Origin: Mobiluncus curtisii subsp. curtisii ATCC 35241
GTDB taxonomy: Bacteria > Actinomycetota > Actinomycetes > Actinomycetales > Actinomycetaceae
Length of the DNA: 64,000 bases
Reading direction: 5' to 3'
Assembly (NCBI RefSeq): GCF_000146285.1
Contig: NZ_GL385912.1
Span: 1,619,251-1,683,250, forward strand
Position numbers and translations under genes: made by a program
Notes under the pieces: generated by a model
The model's database searches: none
What the model was told of the DNA's origin: nothing
Seen by the model: only the letters and a program-made list of their open reading frames with translations
Shown here: positions 12,078-21,242 of the stretch, one piece after another
How the letters are laid out: each line of letters begins with the position of its first letter
Position numbering within the stretch: position 1 is the first letter of the stretch

Positions 12078-15000
12078 ATGGAACATTTTTTGCAGCCCCG
12101 GGCAGCTCTAGCTTCTCCGCTGCTCTGGGTCGTCACTAAAGGACCCGACACAGGTCAAGCTTTACCCGCGATTCCAGGGATATTTGGCAGATTGAGCGGA
12201 TTGAGCGATCCGCAAATCTCGCGTCAAAATCTGCATCTGGAAACTTCAAAAAACTCTTTGCGCGCCTTGCCGTTCCCCGGTTCTACCCCTGTGTACAAGG
12301 TGTGGAAAACTCGTCCCTGGTCGCATCAGATACGTCGCGTCTGCCATCTCAAGCCCGGCACACAACTCAAACTCGGTACCACCACACTGCGCCTGAGTCG
12401 CCGTCCGTCGGACCTTCGGTTGGTTCCACCCCCAGCTCCACGACAGTTTGCAGGACGAGCTGCTTTATTCATGTTCCTACCGCTGCTACTCATGCTGGGA
12501 TTAGCGGCTTTCCTAGGATGGCGCCTGCTGGTGATTGTGGGTATTGCCGGCACGATAGCCCTGGTGGTGTTCATCCGGCGAGCACTGGCGGTACCGACTC
12601 CGGACAAGCTCTGGCTCGCCGCCGCCACTCCCCTGGCGGTGCCTTCGCAAAAAGTCAGTGAGATTCGTGTGTTTACGGGTCGGAAACTCCACCGCAGAAT
12701 CCTGCAGATTCAACCGGGAGAAACACTGTGTTTCACCGGAACACAAGGCGCCGATCAGGCCCGGTGGGTCATCGCCCAAGCTATCCTGTTTGGGCAAGCT
12801 CGGCTCAGCGCAAATAATCCCGACCCGTGGCGAGGACTCAAACCGCGTGAAGAATCAGAAAAATCCGCACCCCGAACCCTGACGATTCGCGTATTTGACC
12901 CCAGCGAGACCCCACATTTGGAGAGGGACGAAGTCGGGATAACCATCTGTGCCGAGATGCCTCCACCGTGGGCGCAACGTATCCTCGCCACGCACCCGCA
13001 CCGCCTCGCTATCACCGCCACCTGGTTTAGCTCTCTTATGGACGCACTGGGAGAAAATCCGCAGCGTCTTAGCCTGACTGCCATGCCTCCCACCGAGACA
13101 TTGCCCGACCTGGTAGATGTCACCCAGTGGGGACACACCAGTCCCGAGACTATTGCCCGTAACTGGCAGGCGCCTCCCCCAGGCTTGTGCGCCCAGCTCG
13201 GGGTGAGCACCGCAGAACGTCCCTGGGCGGTTGATTTGGTAAAAGAAGGACCACACGCACTGGTGGCGGGCACGACAGGGGCAGGAAAGTCCGAGCTGTT
13301 GACCACCTGGTTGCTGGCATTGGCTTTGCACTATTCTCCTCGCGACTTACGGTTTATTTTGCTTGATTACAAGGGCGGGGCGGCTTTTGCGGCGTTGGGC
13401 GCCCTGCCCCACACTCACGGTGTGCTGACCGACTTGACGCCCCAGCTCACTTCTCGTGCCCTAGCTTCCCTGGAGGCATTCCTGAAACAGCGCGAGACGG
13501 TTCTATCTCAGGTCAAAGCCCGCGACCTAGAGCACTATCATCAGCTCACGGGACAACGGCTGCCCAGGGTGCTCATCGTAGTGGACGAATTTCGCGCCCT
13601 AGCCACGGATCATCCCGAGACTTTGGAAAACTTAATTCGCCTGGCGACGCATGGGCGTTCGTTGGGGCTGCACTTGATTTTGGCCACGCAAAAGCCCGGT
13701 GGAGTAGTTAACGGTCAAATTTTGGCTAATACCAATCTGCGAATAGCTTTGCGGGTTCGTTCACCCCAAGACTCCACCGAGATACTCAGCGATACGCGGG
13801 CGGCGAGTCTCCCGCACATTCCGGGTCGTCTGTATTGGGAAGGACTCACTTCCGGTGTGGCGCAAGCCGCCTGGTGCGGGAAAGCCGACTGGGTACGCCA
13901 TTGCGTGGAACAGGTTTGCCAGGCATGGGAGAAATGCCACGAAAACGCACCTTTGCCAGAAATCTGGTGCCCCGATTTACCCCTAGCGGCGCCGTGCCCC
14001 CCGCAGAGTTTCGCCCTGTTGGACTTTCCCCACCAGGCTCGACAAACCTGGCGTTTTCCGCAATCTAGCCTGGGTATTTTTGGGAATCCCGGCAGCGGAC
14101 GAACCACTGCCCTGACCACTCTAACCACAATGTGGCTCTGTCAAAGTCGCTCGACTATAGTCATCACTCCCGACCCGTCAACGTTTTGGAACCAGTGGCG
14201 TGGGCACAGTAGCGACCCGTCGCCAGGTTCTTTCCAACGTTTTCTCACCGTGTTTGCTCCGCAGGACTTGTGGAAACTCGAACAATTCATGTCCTTAGCA
14301 GCTAACCGTGGTTTAGAAGGAGCCGCGGTGGCGATTGACCGGGCGGATTTGCTGGCTGATGAACTGGAACGGCTCTATCCGGGACAGGGGGTAAAGCGCT
14401 TGGAAACATTGCTGAGCGAAACCGGATCGGGCAGCTATGCACTGGCGTTCACGGCTCCTTTGAGTGCGGGGCATAGCGGTTGGGGAGCCTTAGCGGGCGA
14501 AAAATTCGTGTTATGTCCACGAGATACGGTGGATTTGCATTCTGCCGGCATTGAGTCAAACGGAGTACACGGGCGTTTGCGTGAGTCTTTGCCTGCGGTA
14601 ATCACACCAGGTCGCGGAGTGTGGCAAATCGGCAACGCGTGCATCACCGCACAAATTGGTATCTCCACGTGCGAAAGTCTGGTCGAAATATCTGACCCAG
14701 AGTCGAGCGCGAGTTCTCCTGAGAATACGCCAAACGCCCCAGGCAGTAAAGAAATTGTTTTAGTGGACCTTCCGAAAGCATTTTCCCATCGAGAAATGCC
14801 CCACAACGCGCTGCAAGTTACGTTAGGCTGGTCCTCATCACGCCGTGATTGGCTGAGTCTTTCTGCCGCGCAGCGTCACTGGGTGGTGGACGATTTGCCC
14901 GAGTTACGTCCCCTGGTTGCCCAGTTGAAACGCGAATATCGTCGTCTTGGTTACCAGCTAATCGAGGCAGAAGATTTAGAACCTGAACGCATAAATCGGG

Positions 15001-15353
15001 ATAGTTTCATCATTGTCTCCAAATCTGAACGTAACATATCAAAGCTGAATGTTTTATGGGAGACTATTGAGAGTAGCCTGAAGCTTGACCTAACATTCTT
15101 AGAATTGCGCTCACCTGGAATTATGTCCGAAAATTTAGCCCTCTCGTTACCAAATTCTGCCAATCGGAAAGTTACGATTACCCAATTAGGCAACACCATC
15201 GAGGCTAGACACCGGGTGGCAAATTACCTTAACGTCGAGATGGATCACGTTAGAAAACTCCAGACTATCGGCGGATTCCCAGCCTTTTATCGGCATGGTC
15301 CCGAAGTGGGAGCTTTGGTCACTCCAGATGGTAGTGTGACACATATCACATGA
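12078..15353 (+). CDS. FHA-transmembrane-FtsK/SpoIIIE ATPase, orphan EccC-like protein
   Basis: The 1091-residue protein shows a clear order of parts. An N-terminal FHA-like domain (about 20-110, with GRLSGLSDPQISRQNLHLE) is followed by two membrane helices (about 129-147 and 150-166). The first FtsK/SpoIIIE ATPase module has Walker A GTTGAGKSE at 398-406 and Walker B LIVVDE at 499-504. A second, degenerate module has P-loop GNPGSGRTT at 669-677. This resembles the EccC/EssC motor of type VII secretion, which drives WXG100 substrates through the membrane. No WXG100, EccB, EccD or mycosin gene is beside it. The last 150 residues match nothing I recognise and are AT-richer. The start at 12078 has no well-spaced ribosome site. 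Confidence 0.8.
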   Translation: MEHFLQPRAALASPLLWVVTKGPDTGQALPAIPGIFGRLSGLSDPQISRQNLHLETSKNSLRALPFPGSTPVYKVWKTRPWSHQIRRVCHLKPGTQLKLGTTTLRLSRRPSDLRLVPPPAPRQFAGRAALFMFLPLLLMLGLAAFLGWRLLVIVGIAGTIALVVFIRRALAVPTPDKLWLAAATPLAVPSQKVSEIRVFTGRKLHRRILQIQPGETLCFTGTQGADQARWVIAQAILFGQARLSANNPDPWRGLKPREESEKSAPRTLTIRVFDPSETPHLERDEVGITICAEMPPPWAQRILATHPHRLAITATWFSSLMDALGENPQRLSLTAMPPTETLPDLVDVTQWGHTSPETIARNWQAPPPGLCAQLGVSTAERPWAVDLVKEGPHALVAGTTGAGKSELLTTWLLALALHYSPRDLRFILLDYKGGAAFAALGALPHTHGVLTDLTPQLTSRALASLEAFLKQRETVLSQVKARDLEHYHQLTGQRLPRVLIVVDEFRALATDHPETLENLIRLATHGRSLGLHLILATQKPGGVVNGQILANTNLRIALRVRSPQDSTEILSDTRAASLPHIPGRLYWEGLTSGVAQAAWCGKADWVRHCVEQVCQAWEKCHENAPLPEIWCPDLPLAAPCPPQSFALLDFPHQARQTWRFPQSSLGIFGNPGSGRTTALTTLTTMWLCQSRSTIVITPDPSTFWNQWRGHSSDPSPGSFQRFLTVFAPQDLWKLEQFMSLAANRGLEGAAVAIDRADLLADELERLYPGQGVKRLETLLSETGSGSYALAFTAPLSAGHSGWGALAGEKFVLCPRDTVDLHSAGIESNGVHGRLRESLPAVITPGRGVWQIGNACITAQIGISTCESLVEISDPESSASSPENTPNAPGSKEIVLVDLPKAFSHREMPHNALQVTLGWSSSRRDWLSLSAAQRHWVVDDLPELRPLVAQLKREYRRLGYQLIEAEDLEPERINRDSFIIVSKSERNISKLNVLWETIESSLKLDLTFLELRSPGIMSENLALSLPNSANRKVTITQLGNTIEARHRVANYLNVEMDHVRKLQTIGGFPAFYRHGPEVGALVTPDGSVTHIT

Positions 15354-15489
15354 TATTTGGAAGATTCTTGATTTACATCTCTTGAAAATGCATTGGAATG
15401 ATGTCACCCTTGTTAAGTCGAATTTATTCCACGCAAAAGTTTTACAAATCCCTAACCTAATCTTTTGCACCGAACTCTAAGGAGTAATT

Positions 15490-15753
15490 ATGGACTGGCG
15501 CGATCAAGCAGCTTGCCTTACCGTAGATCCTGAGCTCTTCTTCCCGGTAGGGAACACCGGCCCAGCACTGGCTCAGATTGAGGAAGCCAAGGCCGTGTGC
15601 GCGACCTGCCAGGTTGTAGACATTTGCCTGAAGTGGGCTCTGGATAACAACCAGGATGCCGGCGTCTGGGGTGGCACCAGTGAGGACGAGCGTCGTTCTC
15701 TGAAGCGTCGCAACGCTCGTAATGCCCGCGCGCGTCGCGCTTCGAGCCTTTAA
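15490..15753 (+). CDS. WhiB-family iron-sulfur transcription regulator
   Basis: This 87-residue protein has the four WhiB cysteines, Cys9, Cys37, Cys40 and Cys46 (the C-x2-C-x5-C layout), which bind a 4Fe-4S cluster. The GVWGG turn follows at 58-62, then a basic tail rich in Arg. WhiB proteins are actinobacterial regulators that bind the primary sigma factor and respond to NO or oxygen. The short length and tail are closest to WhiB1/WhiB2-like members, but I cannot assign the subtype. AAGGAG lies 5 nt before the ATG. A 136-bp AT-rich leader separates it from the FtsK-like gene, so it probably has its own promoter, and a strong terminator follows. Confidence 0.95.
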   Translation: MDWRDQAACLTVDPELFFPVGNTGPALAQIEEAKAVCATCQVVDICLKWALDNNQDAGVWGGTSEDERRSLKRRNARNARARRASSL

Positions 15754-15790
15754 TTCCTAACCGTTCTGGGGTGTCAAGCCCAGAAAGACC

Positions 15791-15835
15791 CCGCTGGTGG
15801 TGAGCGCATTAGGTTGCTCACCACCACGGTTTTTT
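15791..15835 (+). terminator. intrinsic terminator after the whiB gene
   Basis: A GC-rich stem (15791-15805 with 15816-15829, one bulged C) and a 10-nt loop are followed directly by six T residues. It begins 37 nt after the stop codon of the WhiB gene and is a textbook rho-independent terminator. Confidence 0.85.
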
Positions 15836-15868
15836 ACCCGTCTCAACGCACGAACAAAAACTGCCAGT

Positions 15869-17335
15869 TCACAGCTTGGTAGCGGTAAGGCGCACAATCG
15901 TGCCAGTCGCGGGCGGCTCTCGGTTCTCCCATTGCACGGTTCCGACCAGCTCAGTTTTCACTAAGGTTTGGACGATTTGGGTACCCAAGCCCGAACCTAC
16001 CGAATTGCCTGTCAGACCGTGCCCGTCGTCGGTGACTGTCACCACTAAAGTTTCGTTCGTGTCGTCCCGGTGCGCCTCGACCTCAACCACCCCATCGCGA
16101 TCTTCCAAACCGTGTTCAATCGCATTGGTTACCAGCTCGGTAAGCACCAGCCCCAAGGCGGAGGCCGCATCCGCACCCAGCGTCCCAAAGCTACCCACGA
16201 AACGTGTCTCCACAAAGTGGTCAGATGATGCTGCCGTCGCTACCAGAGCTAACAGCCTGCGGAACGTGTCATCAAACGACACAGTCTCATCAACTGTATG
16301 CGACAGCGCCTCGTGAACCATTGCAATAATCGAAATTCGCCGTTCCGCCTGCGATAGCGCCTCTTGAACTACCGAGTTATCCGAACGGCGAGCTTGCAGA
16401 CGCAGCAGAGCACTGACCGTTTGGAGATTATTTTTGACCCGGTGATGCACTTCACGGATGGTAGCGTCTTTGCTCAGCAGTTCCTTTTCCCGATGACGTT
16501 TTTCCGTCACATCGCGGCACAGCAGCAGGGCTCCAATCCGCTCCCCCTCCTCGACCAGTGGCAGCGAACGAACGGTCAAATCCACTCCACGCACGTCAAT
16601 CTCAGCTAGGGCGGAAGACCGTCCTCGCAGCACCGTTGACAAATCCTCATCGATAACGCTGCCCTTTTCCAGCAGCGGCAGGACGGAGTCGCTGAGCTTC
16701 TCGCCATAAAGCTGGTTATAAAAACCGAGCCGTTTGAAAGCAGAAATCCCGTTCGGCGAGCAATGTTCCACCACGCCCTCACCATCGAGCATCAGCGCCC
16801 CGTCAGCCACGCGGGGATTGCCGTGCTTGCCGGTGGTCGGGGTGACCTCGAAAGGAAAGTCCCCAGCTGCCACCATCTTTAAGAGGGTTCGAGAAACCGC
16901 TTTAAACCATCCCTCGCCACCAATCTCACCGACTTGGAAAGCCAGATTGGTTTCAATCGCCAGGACTCCAATGTTTCGTCCGTCAAAAGGCACGGGCACC
17001 AGCACTTCTGATACCGTGTTCATCCCGGTCCAACGGTGTACGGGGTTTTCAATAATCTCCCCTTTTATCAAGACCTGTTCCAGCAGCGAGAGACGAGTGG
17101 CAGGCAGGTTCAGCCCAATTACGTCATCCAGGTGGACGGTGGGACCGGTGGCGGGACGGCAGTGTGCCGCGCAAGACATACCATCGTAACGATTGGGCAG
17201 CCACAGCAGTAAATCTGCTTGGGAAAGGTCAGAAATAATCTGCCAATCCGACACCAAACGATAGAGCTGTTCTACTGCATCTGCGGACAATTCCTGGAAT
17301 GGGGGTTCCCTCAAAGAGCGTTTAAATGTCGACAC
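15869..17335 (-). CDS. PdtaS-like sensor histidine kinase (HisKA_2 type)
   Basis: The product (488 residues from the chosen GTG) has an N-terminal GAF-like sensor region, a PAS-like region, and a HisKA_2 phosphoacceptor box EVHHRVKNNLQTVSALLRL. The HATPase lid and G-box motifs follow (ELVTNAIEHGLED, DDGHGL, GSGLGTQIV). This is the architecture of the actinobacterial soluble kinase PdtaS, whose partner PdtaR is an ANTAR antiterminator; no such partner is encoded here. No membrane helices are seen. An open frame extends upstream to 17464, but it would run into the divergent DUF2505 gene. The GTG at 17335 aligns with the usual family start, although its GAGAGG lies too close, so the start is tentative. 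Confidence 0.85.
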   Translation of the reverse strand: MSTFKRSLREPPFQELSADAVEQLYRLVSDWQIISDLSQADLLLWLPNRYDGMSCAAHCRPATGPTVHLDDVIGLNLPATRLSLLEQVLIKGEIIENPVHRWTGMNTVSEVLVPVPFDGRNIGVLAIETNLAFQVGEIGGEGWFKAVSRTLLKMVAAGDFPFEVTPTTGKHGNPRVADGALMLDGEGVVEHCSPNGISAFKRLGFYNQLYGEKLSDSVLPLLEKGSVIDEDLSTVLRGRSSALAEIDVRGVDLTVRSLPLVEEGERIGALLLCRDVTEKRHREKELLSKDATIREVHHRVKNNLQTVSALLRLQARRSDNSVVQEALSQAERRISIIAMVHEALSHTVDETVSFDDTFRRLLALVATAASSDHFVETRFVGSFGTLGADAASALGLVLTELVTNAIEHGLEDRDGVVEVEAHRDDTNETLVVTVTDDGHGLTGNSVGSGLGTQIVQTLVKTELVGTVQWENREPPATGTIVRLTATKL

Positions 17336-17419
17336 CCTCTCAGGGTATGCGTTGGGCTGTGTTTTGGGCAACCTGCATTTAGAATATAGAGGTAATTGAA
17401 ACTTCAGGAGAGCCTCGAC

Positions 17420-17911
17420 ATGAAATTCACCCAGACCCTGGTTTATTCCGGATTTCGCGCCCAAGTCACCGAGATGTTAAAAAATCCGGAATACTACAAG
17501 AAACGCTGGGCAGCATTGGATGATTGCGCCCAAGTCGACTTGAGTCTGACTGAAAACCGCATCCGAGTATCTTCCACCGTGTCAGTTTCTGCTGAGAACC
17601 TCGAACAGCTGGCGAATAAGCTCAATTCCGGGCTGAACTTGAAAGTGGTGGAAGTCTGGGACTTGAATCAGTCCGGATGGGTCGAGAACGGCACCATGAG
17701 TGGCTCGATGGCGGGCGTCCCCGTAAAATTTTCCGCCACGATGGTGGCCAATTCTGGGTCGATTCCACAGTCCGACACCGAAATTACGCTGGAGGGCGAA
17801 GTGACCTGCGCGATTCCTTTCTTTGCGGCGGGGGTAGAGCGCGCCGTGATAAAGACCATTCAAAATGCTTTCACCAAAGAGACTGCCAAAGCTGACGAAT
17901 TTTTGCTTTAG
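17420..17911 (+). CDS. DUF2505 family protein
   Basis: The 163-residue product (MKFTQTLVYSG onward) matches the pattern of DUF2505, an actinobacterial family probably related to START/polyketide-cyclase folds. Features are an N-terminal strand, an aromatic helix with KRWAALDD, a run of beta strands, and a C-terminal helix EVTCAIPFFAAGVERAV. The function is unknown; a small hydrophobic ligand pocket is a plausible guess. An in-frame ATG exists at 17396, but AGGAGA ahead of the ATG at 17420 favours the latter. It is divergent from the PdtaS-like kinase and is followed 54 bp later by thyA. Confidence 0.75.
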   Translation: MKFTQTLVYSGFRAQVTEMLKNPEYYKKRWAALDDCAQVDLSLTENRIRVSSTVSVSAENLEQLANKLNSGLNLKVVEVWDLNQSGWVENGTMSGSMAGVPVKFSATMVANSGSIPQSDTEITLEGEVTCAIPFFAAGVERAVIKTIQNAFTKETAKADEFLL

Positions 17912-17965
17912 GGGTCCCTGATACAGTGGTTTTATACCATTTCCAGCATGTTTAAGAGGGGAAAT

Positions 17966-18766
17966 ATGACCATCACCGACCACCAATACGAGGACTTGCT
18001 AGCCGACATTATGTCTCACGGCGTGGAAAAATCCGACCGTACCGGGACGGGAACTCGCTCAATTTTTGGGCGCCAGCTACGCTATGACCTCTCGCAGGGA
18101 TTTCCTGCCATCACCACCAAAAGCTTGTACTGGCACGGTGTGGTCGGCGAATTGCTGTGGTTCTTGCAGGGAGGGACCAATAACCGCTGGCTTCAGGAGA
18201 ACAACATTCATATCTGGGACGAGTGGGCAGACGAATCCGGTGATTTGGGTCCAATATACGGGCATCAGTGGCGCGCCTGGCCTACCGCTGCCGGTCCGGT
18301 GGATCAGGTGAAAAAGCTGCTGGAGACCCTGCAAAATGACCCGTCATCCCGGCGCATGTTGGTGTCAGCTTGGAATGTTTCCGACTTAGACCAGATGGCA
18401 CTGGCTCCCTGTCACGCTTTCTTTCAATGCTGGGTCGGACAAGGTCGTCTCTCCCTGCAGATTTACCAGCGTTCGGCAGATATGTTCCTGGGGGTGCCTT
18501 TCAATATCGCCTCCTATGCCCTACTGACCCACATGCTGGCTCAACAGTCCAATCTGCAGGTCGGTGAACTGGTGTGGACCGGCGGTGATTGCCACATCTA
18601 TTCCAACCATGTGGATCAAGTCTCCCTGCAGCTGTCTCGTGAGCCGTACCCCTTCCCCATATTGGAACTAGATAAAGCCGAGTCTATCGACGGCTACACT
18701 TTTGACATGATTCGTCTGGCGAATTATCAACACCACCCCAAAATTTCCGCTCCTGTAGCGGTCTGA
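17966..18766 (+). CDS. thyA: thymidylate synthase
   Basis: ThyA methylates dUMP to dTMP with methylenetetrahydrofolate, which becomes dihydrofolate. The 266-residue product has the folate/dUMP loop [13 protein letters not shown] at 23-35, the catalytic Cys149 in LAPCHAFFQ, the [17 protein letters not shown] segment and the C-terminal tail ending in APVAV. AGAGGGG lies 4 nt before the ATG at 17966; the in-frame ATG at 17948 lacks such a site. The next gene, dfrA, begins 13 nt after the stop. The two form the common thyA-dfrA pair, which recycles the dihydrofolate made here. Confidence 0.97.
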   Translation: MTITDHQYEDLLADIMSHGVEKSDRTGTGTRSIFGRQLRYDLSQGFPAITTKSLYWHGVVGELLWFLQGGTNNRWLQENNIHIWDEWADESGDLGPIYGHQWRAWPTAAGPVDQVKKLLETLQNDPSSRRMLVSAWNVSDLDQMALAPCHAFFQCWVGQGRLSLQIYQRSADMFLGVPFNIASYALLTHMLAQQSNLQVGELVWTGGDCHIYSNHVDQVSLQLSREPYPFPILELDKAESIDGYTFDMIRLANYQHHPKISAPVAV

Positions 18767-18779
18767 TAAGAGAGGCAGC

Positions 18780-19421
18780 ATGGTCGTCTTGAATCCTGAT
18801 ACAAATCATCCTGTCTCTAATCCCTGTGGCTGGACTCCCCCAATCTCTCCTGATTCAACACCTACTCCGGAGGATGTCTCGGCGAGTTCTCGTGCTGGAC
18901 ATGGTATCGGTGTGCTGGGAATGATTTGGGCAGAGGACAAAGCACAGGTCCTGGGTGCTGGTGGCAAGATGCTGTGGCACGTCCCCGCAGATTTTAAACA
19001 CTTCAAAGACACGACTATGGGCAGTCCTATCATCATGGGACGAGCCTCGTTTCTCTCCCTGGGTCAGGCTCTGCCCGGTCGGCGCAATATCGTGCTTACC
19101 GGGTCACGTGAATTCACCGCTCCCGACGTCGAGATAGCGCACAGCCTCGAGGAAGCGTTGGAGCTTTGCGCCCGCACCCCCCAAGTGTGGATTACCGGAG
19201 GAGCCAAAGTTTATCGTGAAGTCATGGAGTTGGGACTGGCAGATTTGCTGGTAGTCACCCAATTGGACATGACCGCTATGGTGCCGCCAATGAGCACGGT
19301 GGCTTATGCCCCGGTGATTGACCCCGTTCGTTGGCAACTGGACCTGACCCGTTCGGATGAAAACTGGCGCCCGAAATCTGGGGATGCCGCCTGGCGAGTC
19401 CGGTATTACATACCTCGCTAG
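18780..19421 (+). CDS. dfrA: dihydrofolate reductase with N-terminal extension
   Basis: The DHFR core runs from about residue 42 (IGVLGMIWAED) to the end, with the conserved MLWHVPADFKHFKDTTMG, IIMGRASF, LPGRRNIVLT and VWITGGAKVYREV segments. The enzyme reduces the dihydrofolate produced by ThyA. At 213 residues it is longer than the usual 160-180 because of about 41 low-complexity N-terminal residues rich in Pro, Ser and Thr. AGAGG lies about 5 nt before the ATG, and no better internal start with a ribosome site is evident. Translation from the first ATG is therefore likely, although an internal start cannot be excluded. Confidence 0.95.
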   Translation: MVVLNPDTNHPVSNPCGWTPPISPDSTPTPEDVSASSRAGHGIGVLGMIWAEDKAQVLGAGGKMLWHVPADFKHFKDTTMGSPIIMGRASFLSLGQALPGRRNIVLTGSREFTAPDVEIAHSLEEALELCARTPQVWITGGAKVYREVMELGLADLLVVTQLDMTAMVPPMSTVAYAPVIDPVRWQLDLTRSDENWRPKSGDAAWRVRYYIPR

Positions 19422-19511
19422 AGCTTGAGTTGTGCAAAGGACGGCGGGTCCAGTCACACCGAATGTTACTTCGGCACGATTTCAAGACCGCCGTGAAGAG
19501 GAAATGCGCCC

Positions 19512-21131
19512 CTAGAGATGCAGCCGCCGCATAGCTTTCAAGGCGAATTTTAAGACCTTAACGTATTGTTCCTGGCTCAGACCCATAATCGGAGCAATGG
19601 GAACCGCACGGTTTTGCACCGCGATGGTGCGTGATTCCATGTACTTTCGGATGCCCTCTATACCGTGGCGACGCCCCAAGCCAGAATCTTTCCAGCCCCC
19701 CATCGGCGCATCGGTGGAACCCCAGGCTGCGGTGAATCCTTCGTTAACATTCACTGTGCCCGCTTCAATCCGGCGCGCCACCGCCACGGCGTGAGAAGGT
19801 TGACCCCAAACCGAGGCGTTCAAGCCATAATTCGTGTCGTTAGCCAGGGCGATAGCCTGTTCATCCGTGTGGAAACGATACAGAGACACCACGGGACCAA
19901 AAGTCTCATGATTGAACAGGGTCATCCCCTCTTCGACACCCTCCAAAAGCGTGGGAGCATAGGCGGTGTAGCTGATTTCAGGCAAGGCATGACCGCCAGT
20001 CAGAGCGACCGCGCCTTTGCCCAGAGCATCTTGCACCTGAGTATCAATCGTTTCGAGATGATGCTCGGAAATCAGAACCCCCATGTCAGTCTCCCAATCG
20101 AAGGAAACCGCCACTTTCATATCATTGATACGTTTAATGAGCTTGGCTTTGAATTCATCATAAATCGAGTCTTGCACGTAGAGACGCTCAATCGAAACGC
20201 ACAGCTGACCGGTGTTGGCATAAGCGGAGCGCACCAGACCCGCCACCGCATCGTCCACCCGCGCGTCCTCCAGCACTATCATCGGATTCTTGCCACCCAG
20301 CTCAGCCGAAACCCCAATCAGGTTTTCACCCGATTGCTTGGCAATAACTCGACCGGTAGCAGTAGAACCGGTAAACATCATGAAGTCGACCTGCTGGATG
20401 AGTGGAGTTCCGAGCTCAGAGCCGCGTCCGGGCACCAAGATAAACAAATCTGGATCCAGCCCAGCTTTCATCATGAGAACTTTCCCGATCACCACGGACA
20501 AAGGAGTGTTAGAGTCCGGCTTGGTGACGATGGCATTGCCAGCCGCGAGAGCCGCGATAGCATCCGTAATCCCCATCGACAGCGGGTAGTTCCAGGGTGC
20601 AATCACGCCTACGACACCCTTGGGCTCATACATCACAAAAGTGCGAGTCACGCCGGGAAAAGCCCCGCGACGCCGCTCCTCACGAACCGCGCGAGAAAGT
20701 ATGCGGGCGTAGTAGCGACAATTCAGGGCAATATCTTGAATCTCGTCATAGGCATGGTAGCGAGATTTGCCGGTTTCCCACTGAATCACATCGAGAATTT
20801 CGTCAGAATACTCCCACAGCAAGTCATGAAGTTTGTACAAAAAACGAGCCCTGGTGGCAGCCGGCGCATTGCCCCAGCGTCGCCCCGCAGCGCGAGCACG
20901 CACAATGGCTTGATCCAGGTCAGCCAGAGTAGCCTGCGGAACTCCCAAAGTATCCATGCCGGTGAACGGCGATTTTACAGTCCGTAACGGACGACCTTCC
21001 GGCAGCCCCACTGCCCTTTCGAGGTCTGACACCACGTGACGAAAGGAAGCCTCACAGCGTTGCTGCATCTGACGCGCTTGAGCTTCGGCTGAAGCAGAAG
21101 GATAAATCGTTTCAGTTTCCGTATCGGACAT
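19512..21131 (-). CDS. NAD(P)-dependent aldehyde dehydrogenase, succinate-semialdehyde dehydrogenase-like
   Basis: The 539-residue protein is a complete aldehyde dehydrogenase. It shows the VVGVIAPWNYPLSM cofactor-site segment, the FTGSTATG Rossmann turn at 253-260, general base Glu277 in AELGGKNP, nucleophile Cys311 in NTGQLCVS, and the ETFGPVVS motif. The N-terminal extension and overall pattern resemble the actinobacterial GabD2 group, which oxidises succinate semialdehyde, but the substrate is inferred. The ATG at 21131 has AAAGGAG 6 nt upstream; the GTG three bases earlier is less likely. No GABA aminotransferase is adjacent. It lies downstream of tyrS on the same strand. Confidence 0.9.
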   Translation of the reverse strand: MSDTETETIYPSASAEAQARQMQQRCEASFRHVVSDLERAVGLPEGRPLRTVKSPFTGMDTLGVPQATLADLDQAIVRARAAGRRWGNAPAATRARFLYKLHDLLWEYSDEILDVIQWETGKSRYHAYDEIQDIALNCRYYARILSRAVREERRRGAFPGVTRTFVMYEPKGVVGVIAPWNYPLSMGITDAIAALAAGNAIVTKPDSNTPLSVVIGKVLMMKAGLDPDLFILVPGRGSELGTPLIQQVDFMMFTGSTATGRVIAKQSGENLIGVSAELGGKNPMIVLEDARVDDAVAGLVRSAYANTGQLCVSIERLYVQDSIYDEFKAKLIKRINDMKVAVSFDWETDMGVLISEHHLETIDTQVQDALGKGAVALTGGHALPEISYTAYAPTLLEGVEEGMTLFNHETFGPVVSLYRFHTDEQAIALANDTNYGLNASVWGQPSHAVAVARRIEAGTVNVNEGFTAAWGSTDAPMGGWKDSGLGRRHGIEGIRKYMESRTIAVQNRAVPIAPIMGLSQEQYVKVLKFALKAMRRLHL

Positions 21132-21242
21132 CACAGTCTCCTTTGACAGTTCGGTATCACATCGTTGGGATATGCATCCATTTTAGGACAAAATACCTAC
21201 CTACGATTGATGAACAACATTTGGGGAAATACCCCGTTGTCC

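Noticed and set aside
17336-17464. Upstream extension of the PdtaS-like kinase
   Set aside because: It would overlap the divergent DUF2505 gene and its ribosome site and does not fit the family N-terminus.
19425-19511. Hairpin between dfrA and the aldehyde dehydrogenase as a terminator
   Set aside because: Arms pair imperfectly (one bulge) and no T run follows on either strand; left uncalled.
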